From contig NC_135245.1 of the NCBI RefSeq assembly GCF_947623445.1, positions 4,905,501 to 4,969,500 of the forward strand: a DNA stretch of 64,000 nucleotides. Reading direction: 5' to 3'. The stretch's first letter is position 1. Each line of letters begins with the position of its first letter. This stretch comes from Clavelina lepadiformis (lineage: Eukaryota > Chordata > Ascidiacea > Aplousobranchia > Clavelinidae). Under the pieces are notes generated by a model that worked only from the letters and a program-made list of their open reading frames with translations, searched no databases and had not been told where the DNA came from. Shown piece after piece: positions 36,975 to 47,392 of this stretch. The translations under genes and the position numbers were made by a program.

Positions 36975-39297
36975 AGATGTCACAGAATCCCTGTCATGTG
37001 TTATACGTTAACGTATGTGTTGGTGCCACTTCAAATGCTATGTTTTCTTTTGGATACGCCACGTTCATCAAGTTTTTTTCACGAATGTTAGTTTTTCTTT
37101 ATTGTTGTTTGGTGGACATGCCTAATGCAAGCACTGTACTTTTATAAGGCTGTTGTTTTTTTGTGGCTTTTTGTTGCAAATTTTAGGTTGCCATTTACAA
37201 TTGCCTCAACCAACAGTATTAGACAATATTTTTATAAATTGAGATAACGTTAAGCCTGCAGGGCGGACTTGCATCATTATTTTTGTAACGACTTGGACAA
37301 CTTGCTGGCACAATACTCGTGTTTGAGAGCGCGCTGACATCGCAACGTGAAAATGTCAGTTTGTGCTTGTGCGTTTTTCTACGCTTTGCACGCTTTCGTT
37401 TCTGTGATAGCTTTTATTATTATTACCTTATATTTGCCTTTTTTCAGCATCGTCTCATGTCTTGCCCCGTTTTTCTAGGTTCGTTTTCTTCTAAGCAAAT
37501 GGCTTAAAATGAAAGATACCTTACGGCTAACAGCGTGTTATTCGCGCGTTGGTACACTTTTGAAGCTAACTCATGTTCACTCAGGTTTCCAGCTTAAACC
37601 GATACATATAGCCTTCATTTTCATAACTTCCATGAGTGCTCTTACCGTTTGTAATAAAACTATGACGGTCCTGTCTTCTGGTTTTGGTCGTTGCGGGTTG
37701 AAATGCTACCATCAGACAATAAACCAAACAACGGTTTAAGTTAACAGTCACCTGGTCGGTCAATTTATTCCAGTCGTCTAACCCGATGTTTAGTGAGTTG
37801 CTGACTTGTCACCAGAAAGTCTACAGCTATACTCATAGATAGATAAGTGTGAGTGTGTAATGACTATAACTATTATTACGATGAGCAAATACATTACATC
37901 TAATAAAAGTGACGTCGGCACTGTACATAACAAGACGGCACTAATACGATCGTAGCTTTTCTCCGGCTTTTGGTATTATTGAGTTTTAACGATCAGGTAC
38001 ACCGAAGCTATACCAGTTTATGTTTGACAAATTTTGGAAGTAAAATGTCACCAACGCAATAAATAATTATTTTTGGATATAGTTTCTTAACAAAAATTCT
38101 CATACAACGACGGTGCGTGTGGAAGATTGGTGAAAAGGTCAACCGGTAAACTTGACCGAATTCTTTCCCTGACCAGCCTTCATACATTTTTATAAAGATT
38201 GTCCAAATTCATTTACGCCTTCATAGAATTGAGACTTTTTCAAACGCCTATACATATTATCATGATCCAATTACAGAAGTAGACGTTGAAAAGTAAAACA
38301 GACATTTTACGACCATTTATTACAATACATTATAAAGTTATATAACCATCACAAAAAATAGGAACAGTGACTTGCAGAACCTTATTTTAGACACTTTTGC
38401 CTTAAGCGAGTCTAAGTTCTTCATTCTCCCTTTTCATTTTACTCCGCTTGGTCCATTCCCCTGGAGTTGAACTGTTTATCCGATTAAGTGAACGTCTGCT
38501 AAACCAATATTCTGCATATCGAAAGGTTCTTTTGTGTATATCGACCACACCAAGGTAATGATTGCACAGTGATGCTCATTAATTTCCTTAAAACTGAATA
38601 GACAGACTTGCATTGAATTTACTTCAAACGTTGGCGATATGACGACATGGAATATGTCTCAAAGGGAAAATTATTTGTCTTGCTGCATCATTGTATAGCT
38701 GCAACTTTACGGAATATTCAAAGAAAATAATAGATAAATGGAACGATTTCACGCAATTGCGCCATCTACACATTTCAGTGCGGTAGGGACGCGTTTATCA
38801 ACACCAACAAAAGAATATCATTATCGCAGTAATTATGTCAGTTTAAAACGGCTTCAATAATTTCATCAACACAATGTTTATGGATCGTTCTAGTATAATT
38901 GACTAATTTCATAGACTAAAAATTACTACCAGAACTTAAATTGCATGCCCCTTCATGTGCAACCAGATGGCGTCTTGTTTAGTGATAAAGATTGACTTAT
39001 CGCAACGTTGCTACGGGGCACTAATATTTTGCAGTAGTTGCTATGCTACATATAGCAACCACGGTACAGAGTATACCCATATATCAGTTAACGTTTAACT
39101 ATGCCATGCACAAAACTTTAAATGTATACAAAACTCAAGTTAATAGTAACACTGTGAATAAAACTGTAAATATAAAAGCAGTGAAAAAACTTTAAAATAT
39201 CTTTAAATTGGCAAAACATCTACTTGACAGTGCTCAATAAACCTACAAAGTTTAAGCAAATTTCATCCCCAAATACAATAAGTTCAGCTTTTGTCGT
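36975..39297. other. perlecan 3' UTR and intergenic stretch
   Basis: The perlecan 3' UTR begins here. AATAAA occurs at about 37,652, 37,719 and 38,059 on the + strand; any could be the poly(A) signal. Beyond about 38.1 kb I see only AT-rich sequence with no frame, RNA gene or element ends. Confidence 0.5.
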
Positions 39298-39303
39298 TTT
39301 ATT
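39298..39303 (-). terminator. poly(A) signal of the EF-hand gene
   Basis: TTTATT on the + strand (AATAAA on the minus strand) about 110 bp after the stop codon of the EF-hand gene, in the right orientation and at a normal distance. Confidence 0.6.
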
Positions 39304-39413
39304 TACATACATATAGCTTCCTTTGTGTTGAAGGTTTTATTGTTCCACTGTTTGTAATGATGGAACCATGGACGCCGAATCATGGCGTTATCTGCTGCAA
39401 GAATCGAACCTCG

Positions 39414-40166
39414 TCACGTTTTCGTGATGGAGCGGCGTTCTGGTGGTTTAGATTGGAAATTTCGATTTTCTTTAGGCTTGCTGGGTTCCAGAATCTTAAC
39501 GAAGCTTTCAAAACTTATCCGACCGCTACCTTTGTCGTCCGCAGCGGCAATCATGTCCACCAGTTCTTCGTCGGTCATGTCGTTGTTGTCGTCTTCGTCG
39601 TCCGAATCAAACCCCTGCATCGCTTCACGGAGGTCAGACAGGGTGATGAACCCATCCTCGTCACAGTCCAGAATCTTGAAAGCTTCTCGCAGGGCGTCCA
39701 CTTCCCCGCCCCCTCCATCCGTCGTATTGTTTAACGTCAGAGCCTGAAAGGAGTAAAGATGTTCACGCATTAGGCACTTCCAATGGAACGTTTATTGACA
39801 AATTATGATGGAAGATTGCTCGCACAAAGGAACGGCCTAAGCTGCTGTAATGAAAAGCGTTTTCTGACATTGATTTAATTTTGCTGCCTTATTTTTTTTG
39901 CCACCACGTCGAATGTATGAACGATTCCTAAACATATAAGTTGAGTTATCGACTGATGACCGACTTCATACCCGGACCAAGTCCGCAAACTCCATAATGC
40001 CTTCATCATCCTCTTCGGAATCGTTCCCGGAAGTACTACTTCCGTGTCCGCGACGTCGATTGCGTTCCTGGTCTGGATGCTTCGCAAAGTGTTCCGCTGT
40101 TGCAACAGCACTTTCAAATTGATGCAGTCTGGCTTTAACTGACGGCCTCGGTGCATGGTAGGCCAT
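39414..40166 (-). CDS. EF-hand calcium-binding protein, calmodulin-like C-lobe (174 aa)
   Basis: Two minus-strand exons: 40,166-39,972 and 39,743-39,414 (525 nt), joined in phase 0 by a GTATGA donor and a TTTCAG acceptor. The N-terminal 50 residues are basic and Ser/Glu-rich. Residues around EGIMEFADLVRAL look like the end of a decayed EF-hand. The next hand, loop DCDEDGFITLSD, has good calcium ligands with Asp at position 12. The last hand, DDKGSGRISFES, keeps Asp1, Gly6 and Ile8 but has Lys3 and Ser12, so it may bind calcium weakly or not at all. The spacing between the hands (acidic DSDDEDDNNDMTDEEL) follows the calmodulin/centrin plan. I cannot name an orthologue. The start ATG gives MAYHAPRPSVKARLHQFE; a further 5' exon is not excluded. 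Confidence 0.82.
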
Positions 40167-43100
40167 ATTTTTTCAGCGCTAATTTATCAAACTTAGGTAT
40201 CACAACCAAATTAACACTTTTCCCTTTAAACAAACCACAAAGCGTGTACAAAAGTTAATAAAAATCAAGAAAGCTGTATTTTTTAGCCTAGCAACTCAGC
40301 TGTTTATCCTGTGTATTCACTGTACAACTTCTTTCAAAGAACACATGTTCGATAGCTCTGTAGACTACAATACATTTATTAGGTTTTGACCAACAAGTCT
40401 GTACGGCGATTCACAGGCACTTCTGTTAGATTTCGACGCGGTAGTATCCTGTGCGCTGTTTACTGAGCACTAGGAATACAAGAATCATTACGAAAGTTAA
40501 TGTTTACCCAGAATATTTTGAAAGCAAATACAGTGCGGAAATAAATGTCTGTCAGTGCAAGATCTCACCCTTAAGACTATCAACTACTATAGAGACGCTT
40601 GTTGTACAATATTTGATGTTGTTAGGTGTTTGTCAACAAAAATACGTGTAGGCCAGCAAATGTCTTACAAAAACTTACCATTGACGTGACATTATGCGTT
40701 GCCCTTTTCCTAGGTCTGACTATGAACAATGTACTGTATTAAAGCTCTGCTGCGCCATGCAAATTTCACAAATGGCTTAGTACTCACAAATCCCATGAGA
40801 CTTTGAAAAGGCGAGGGCTCTACTCGAGCAATATTTATAGATCAGCCATCATTCAAATGTCGACATCTGATTTCAACAATACATCCGATGCGTCGAAGAG
40901 CTGAACATGCTTTCTATATTCTTACAGTTTTGAAACAACCTGTTGTTCAATACGACTTTGCTCGTAACAATAGCGAAATGTTTTCAAAGAAAATGATACG
41001 TTTATAAAGAAATCCGGTACGTTTTGTATCCATTCGTTATTACAACTTTGTAATGTAAGCACAGGTTACAGCGATGTGCAACGTTTGTTATTTTAAACCC
41101 GAGTTAACAAAGTACGATTTCCGTCTAGTAGGAGATTCTACAAATAGTTCTATTATATCGAAATGTTTCATCAGTGTTTGTGTCCTATGACTAAAACTTG
41201 AGGTAATGTTTTGGTTTTAATGATTATTTAAATGCCCTTTATATGAAGGTCTTCCTTTGTTCTGCTCTAACTAACCTCCTTGCCCATGTTCATCAAACAC
41301 TTTTGTTAAGTCTGTTGGGTGCCACAGGCTGTTTCGTATCTCGTCATAGATCTGAATGAAATAGATAGAAGTTCGAACTCTCAAACGCATTCCGATAGTT
41401 TCTAGCATTGGGAGATTCTTATTGTCAAAACTAAAAAAAAACCTACAAGTACTTAACTTCAAGAGTCTTTTGTTGTTTGAACAAGCGTCTAAGCGGCGAA
41501 TCAAATAAAAACCGAAGAGTATTTCTCTGCCTGCTGTGTGGTTTCAATGAAACCGATGGCTGGGTTTTACCAAAATAAAAATTTACGACCAATTTATACG
41601 GCAGTAAAAACATCAGTTTAGCTACCAGATTGTTTCTATACGTGCTGACAAACTGTTTTATAATGTTTATTTGGTCTTTGATGCATGTACATTTTGATGC
41701 AGTAGGTTTGACAGTGTCTCTCATTTTTCTCACGTATTACTGGGTTCAAGGCCAAAGGTTTTCTGTAAATACGTCTCTTGTTACATCATCTGTGTACATC
41801 ACATTCGTGTTTGCATTTAATTACAGTTAATAGTAACCTTGCAGTGTTATTCCTTATATCTACATACTAAAATACTGTATATGGAATGTTTTAAAGTGAG
41901 AGTGTTTTACTGAATATATACAGTTATTATTCATTATACAATTAGTCACAGTTGCTTATGTCTTACGTACTGTTGCTGCAATTAAAATTTTAAATCATAA
42001 AATGGTCTTGCAAACGTCGAACTTTAGGTTTTGGTGCAGTGCCTGAATTCTGAACAAAACAAATTTAGAACGAGTTTTTCTTCTTGTCATTGCACCATGA
42101 TGCACTTGAAAATATTTTGGAAGTTACAAGAAATCTCTATAACTACGTAGAAAATCTCCCTTCTTTATTAATTTAAAAATCAATATTTTTCGTTAAACTA
42201 AAACTTTAATGAAAATGAATTGGATTGTTACGTCATACTATTGAATTCATGTGCTTTCCCCGAAAAACACATCGAGTGAAGCTGGGGTGGATTTCGCTTT
42301 TGCAATCGCCAAAAACAATTCGACAAAACTACGATGATATGATAAAAGCTCCTGAATATCGATCACAGAAAGTAGAAAATGCATATCAAAGTTTTCGAGT
42401 AAATATTGCGATATAATGCGCTGCAAACCCACAAAGTCGCCGATCAACCGACATTCCTGCCGGATTAATACAATGTTTTGCTTTTAAGTGCTCCTAAGAC
42501 TGTTCGTGATATTGTCGGTTATTGCCGCGATCCTGTTGAAAAAAGCTGAAGCTAGAAACCCAAAACAAAGACAGAGCTTTAAATTGAGTACAACTCCGTT
42601 ATTCTTCACATACTTGCATAAGCGGCCAGTCATCTTTCGGTGCGTGAGCCACCGAAATAAAGATAAGGTATCATATTTGGTCAGTGTCAACATTTTTAAA
42701 TAAATCATAATTTATAGGCTATATATTTCGTTCAAATAATGTAATTAAACTCGAGAGAAGAAATACTTGGCCGATGATTCACATATCTCTGGCGATTCAA
42801 TGCTTTTAGCTGAATTACATCAACATCTTCTCCTTTGACTTTGAAAAAACATCTGTTTCCATACTTTGGGTCGATTGTCAGCAGGGCTTTGACGATGCCA
42901 AATACAAACTATAGCAAGCCACCGCTCACGCACATTGCTCCTGGCAATAGAAAAGTCGTTGCACAGCACCAAACCGTTCACCTGTCATTTATCAAAATAG
43001 CACTTAAAGAGAAAAATCGATGAAGTGACAGTAGTACACAAAACAAAAATTTCAAATCGGTACAGTCTCAGTTTTACTTGCAGACAACAGTAATCAGTCT

Positions 43101-44505
43101 TTGTGTAACGTTGAGACAGGAAGCTCGATAAGTTTTAGAACGCCGACAGCTTATGCCAAAGTTTTTTCTGGAATTGCTGCAACGATTCTACTCTAATACA
43201 GTATAGTATAGAGCTAGCATATCCCTGTTCTCTTGTGTTGCAGCAATATACCATATATATGGCAGGACTACACATATACCATATATGTTTAACTTATGAG
43301 CGTTTTGTCTGTTGTTATATAAGAAGAACACTTCTTATCCGGCAAAGAGCTTCGATATGATGAAGATAAGAAACATTATAAATCAAATAGGCAGGAGTTA
43401 AATTATTTAGATATACTCGCTAAATGACAACTTTTACCCATAAAATTTCCAATCCACCAGAATGCAAGTAAACTGAGCAATAGTTCTCTAGTGCCGTTTA
43501 GCGGTTTAAAAATTTCTATTAAACTGAAGATGCAAATATTGTAACAGAGCTATTGACTTTATGCTGAACGTTACTATTATGTAGAAGCGGGTTCTACAAC
43601 GTCATTCTGTAAACACCACTTGTTTGTTCGAGTCTGGTCGCAATCATGCTAACCCGGATTAAGGTTTAATTAGAAGGCTCCAAAAGCGATATAGCCTACA
43701 CCAAGTACTGCTGCTGTGGGGTTTGAAGCGAGATATTCTCAGTTCGTGAAAGGAATGTAGCTTTCTGTTTTTTTTTTAGTTTGGCTAAAATTAGTTAGTG
43801 GCATTTGATACCGTTAAGAGAAAGGAATATTAGCTCCAAGTAAACACATGTAAAAATAGAACATATGAAACATATGTATTTTAGTCAGGCAATAGTCTTA
43901 CAACGTCTTCGTTGCAAAATTTTGTTGTTTCTTTGAGTATATGTTAGCTTTAAGTGCATAGCAATACAAGAATATCCAATTACGTAAGCAAATAAGGCTT
44001 TATATATTTGCGACACATAATACAATTTTCATGTAATAAGCATCTGTATTTTCGGACAGAAAAAAATCTTATAGCTATTACTTGCCTGCCCAAGTAAAGA
44101 TAAAACACCATCACAAATCGATTGTAAGATTGTCCAGGAGAAAAAAGGTATAAATTAGAATATTTACTTACACAAAATCCCTCTTACCGGTAATGGATTT
44201 TCTCCTCGCGACCAAACGCTGGCCTTTAGAGATATTTTAAAGGGTATTATAAGTACACAAAAATACCATGTTGCCTTATACTGTAGCATGGCATTAGCAC
44301 AATCGGTATAAATTATCTTAAATGTCGTGTCAGGACCTTCAGTACAGTCATTAATATTAATAGTTAATATTTGATAGCCTTGACAGTTTGTTTTGATTTA
44401 CTTTTGGGCTTTATGTTAGAGGCGTTTTCGTTTTAAAATTATTTCTGTTTCAAAATCTGACTGGCAGCTTAACATGGAGTATAGCCTAGAACAGCATGTT
44501 ATAAT
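40167..44505. other. 4.3-kb intergenic region, no supported gene
   Basis: This separates the divergently transcribed EF-hand and seven-transmembrane genes, so it should hold both promoters. The only coding-like stretch is a minus-strand frame at about 42,486-42,247 without a start codon (LIGDFVGLQRIISQYLLE), described under findings. Around 43,245-43,290 the motif ATATACCATATAT occurs twice. Otherwise AT-rich with nothing I can name. Confidence 0.45.
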
Positions 44506-45851
44506 ATGTTTGCTGAAAACACTTCTTCATCGACTATAAGCGGTCAGGGATCCAGCATCGCCCAGGAAGTTTCTCAACCGAATTCGACTACACAAAGAGT
44601 CATCTGGCATGTCATAGTTATTCAAGCAGTATTTTGTGTTTACTTGTGCTTTGCTTTAGCATGTTTCGAACACAAGGTCGTTAACAACTCACACAAGTCG
44701 CACAAAAAAGTCCGATATTTGAGGTAAAATAAAACTAAGGCACATAACAATATCAGATAGTTTAATTTTATTGTATTTCGATTTGTACAAAGTTTTGCGT
44801 TACTGCTCTTGTAGCCTTGCAAACTTCTATATGAGGTGGAAATTCTCTAGTATGCCTACTTCCACTATACGCTAGCCCGTTTTGCCGATTGACGATTTTT
44901 CTTTCTGACAGGTGGATACTTAACCTTGCAGCGACGACGTTAGTATGTTTTCTCGGGGTCACGCTTGCCTCCTTTCCACCGTTTGCCAAACTACAAATAT
45001 CCGAAAGAGTTTGCCAATGTATGATCATCATGCAAAAACTATCCTATTTTATCGCCATTTACTCAATTTACATGTTTTTGTGGCTGCGTCAAAAGCTATT
45101 CTACGCCGCGCCATCAATGCGACATTTGTATACAAACAAGCTGAAAGTCATTAGCTGGACTGTGTTGTGCATCACGTTGCTGTGCTTTGCTGCTCAAGTA
45201 ATATTATCTTTTCTGGGAGCTGCGTTTTCAGAAAGTGAAGATATGCCAGGTTGCATGCCGAAAGAGTGGCTAAGGAAAGCCCAGGTACAACTCGGGGCCA
45301 GCTGCAGCACTTTAGTTCACGTTTCCCTTCTGATGCTCTTTATTTATCCTTTATTACGTCATCACCGGGCAACAAACCTGTTGACAGAATTGCAAACGGA
45401 ACTCAAAAAAGACGCCCAGGAAAATGAAGAAATATCTAAACCCAATACCCTAACCGGCGCCTTTCGTAACAGTTTTAAAAAAAGAACTGTTTCAATATCA
45501 AGCAATCACCCAGAAAGAAGCCGTTTGCGGATGTATGAACTGATTCGTCGATGCACAATCTTAACATCCTGTTGCGTCTGTGTAAACTTAATTGCCAATG
45601 TTTTTACGACAACTATGTTCTTGTCCCAAGCAAAAGTTGCGGCACTTTTTTACAGTTGCAACTTACTGGCAAACCTCGTATGTTCTGTTGGGTTTTTCAA
45701 GCAGTGGAAGATAATGCTCTTTCCTTTCTGCATCAAACTAACTGATGGTAACTCAAACGAATCCGAATCCTACGTCAGTAAACATCCTAGGTCTCCTGGA
45801 CGCTGTTCGCGCTCCGCAATTCCTGATGTGAATTACTCCAAGGTCGTCTGA
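44506..45851 (+). CDS. predicted seven-transmembrane (GPCR-like) protein, 385 aa
   Basis: Two exons, 44,506-44,723 and 44,912-45,851, joined in phase 2 (AG/G) at GTAAAA...TGACAG. Seven hydrophobic segments are visible: VIVIQAVFCVYLCFALACF; ILNLAATTLVCFLGVTLASF; a third ending in IAIYSIYMFLWLRQK; VISWTVLCITLLCFAAQVIL; TLVHVSLLMLFIYPLL; ILTSCCVCVNLIANVF; and ALFYSCNLLANLVCSVGFF. The N-terminus is Ser/Thr-rich with N-glycosylation sequons and no signal peptide. A basic loop of about 70 residues (KKRTVSISS, RSRLRMYELIRR) lies between segments 5 and 6, as in GPCRs. DRY is replaced by LRQK and NPxxY is absent, so the family is uncertain. Ligand and signalling are unknown. Confidence 0.8.
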
Positions 45852-45875
45852 GTGGCGAGTCTATGTGATATAGCC

Positions 45876-45881
45876 AATAAA
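45876..45881 (+). terminator. poly(A) signal of the seven-transmembrane gene
   Basis: AATAAA 25 bp after the TGA stop, followed by a GT/T-rich stretch at about 45,905-45,940 that would suit a downstream processing element. It implies a very short 3' UTR. Confidence 0.65.
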
Positions 45882-47012
45882 CTAATACAGTACTCTTTCA
45901 ATTTGCTATTTTGTATGTTTTTTTTTGTTTTTTTTTCCTGCCACCTAATTTGTTTTTAGATCACTGCAATGTGCAATTTACTTCATTTCGTATTTGTTTA
46001 CGTCCAAGCTATGTATAATTATACAAAACAAAATCTTGCCTATACATATTTCTCTTTGATAAATAGTCTAAATCAGTTTCATTATTGCAGAAAATGCTAT
46101 CATGTTGGAGGACATGTTAGTATCTCCACACTTCTAACAAAAGGTCAAAAGGTAGCTGTTATTCATGATTTGCTTAGGCGCCGCTAAAAACTCCGTGAAC
46201 ACAGTAGGAAGGGTACAACAACAGGAGTAATAAGTGACCCTATCTATCGATACGCAGGTCTTAGTGATATCTTTGTTTGCTACCACTCCCAAAATGGGAG
46301 GCTTGTCTCAAAAGACAATCAACAAAGCACAAAAGTCAACAAGTTTAGGGAGAATGTAACTAATTAGGATTACGAAGCGGGATATGGGGTGAAGATACTG
46401 GCGGATATTGACTTAAATCGAACAGTAAAGTGAAAAGAACGCAGTGCGCAAAGAATTTGTGGTCATCAGCTGACTGGCCTTAATTTGCGCAACGCGGAAT
46501 GCGACGTCTGTAAAATGTTTGAAATATGCTTTTCTTTGAATCAGTAACATGTTACATTATGTTACTGAAAATGTAAAGGACGTAATCAGTTTAGCAGATC
46601 AAGACAGATCATAGCGTTATAAATAATTTCAGCTAATACATTAAAAGTACACGAACAGGGCAATTGCAATGGGATTTCCACTGTAAAATTTCAATCAATA
46701 AAACCGTTTAAAAAACGCGCAGTATTTTTTAAAGTTACCGCCTGACTAGCCGTTTTCACGTCATAAGCTCTTACGGTGATGATTATGCTTTCTGTGGAAT
46801 CTCTTCATCATTAAATACGTGTTCTTCTTAGGCGTGATAAGAACGCAATAAAGACTTTTGTCTGCTCTATCTACCGCGTTTGTGTCGCTTTTCCCTTCTT
46901 CAAAGCATAGACAATAAGACAAAAGATAATGTTATTGTTTTGTTCAAACGACTTCGGGCGCCTTTAAGAGAAAGTAAAACTTTTTTTGCTAATTTGAGCC
47001 AAACGCGGTTGG
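45882..47012. other. intergenic region upstream of lefty
   Basis: No gene seen. It probably holds the lefty cis-regulatory DNA. A perfect 10-bp inverted repeat with an 8-bp loop lies at 46,541-46,568 (TCAGTAACAT / ATGTTACTGA). AATCAACA at 46,317-46,324 resembles a FoxH1 site on the minus strand. Confidence 0.45.
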
Positions 47013-47019
47013 TATATAA
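47013..47019 (+). promoter_or_regulatory. TATA box of lefty
   Basis: TATATAA in the context GGTATATAACCCGG, a strong TATA match flanked by GC. It predicts transcription start near 47,040-47,050 and a 5' UTR of about 350 nt before the signal-peptide ATG at 47,393. This argues against using the in-frame ATG at 46,880, which would lie upstream of the transcript. Confidence 0.6.
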
Positions 47020-47392
47020 CCCGGCGTCACTCTATAGTTGGTGTGAATTTCGTGCAGGCAAAGCAGCTACAACATTTCAAAGATATTGTTACAGTATTAA
47101 GAGTCTGAAAACCAGAAGTATGTTTATAGTACCGAGGAAGAGCCAGCGACTTTTGAACATGTCAGTGCCGTACCTTTGTCAAATTAGTGCTTGCATCCAG
47201 TTGGGGGCAAAAGTTTCGTCTGAGGAAAAACCTGGGCACATGCGTAAAAGCGAACGATTTGTTAAAAAGCTTTTATTTATTGTTTATGCGATAACAATAA
47301 AACAAGTCGTTGAAAATAATATTACGAAGCAAATTACTGATCAAACCAAGCATTATTCTGCGTTTCTTCGTACTTTGCCCAAAGCCTTCCGG

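Noticed and set aside
39385-39415. tRNA-like B box GGTTCGATTC on the minus strand
   Set aside because: T-stem positions do not pair and no A box lies at the right distance; it overlaps the end of the EF-hand coding region.
42488-42703. Signal-peptide-like frame (LLRLFVILSVIAAILL)
   Set aside because: It has no ATG: a stop codon directly precedes the first codon, and there is no convincing acceptor. Probably chance hydrophobic composition.
46541-46568. 10-bp hairpin TCAGTAACAT / ATGTTACTGA as a terminator or small RNA
   Set aside because: Too short and AT-rich to call; such palindromes are expected by chance in this sequence.
46880-47392. In-frame upstream extension of the lefty first exon (ATG at 46,880)
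   Set aside because: A strong TATA box at 47,013 lies inside it, the extension looks like no Lefty propeptide, and the ATG at 47,393 begins a good signal peptide.
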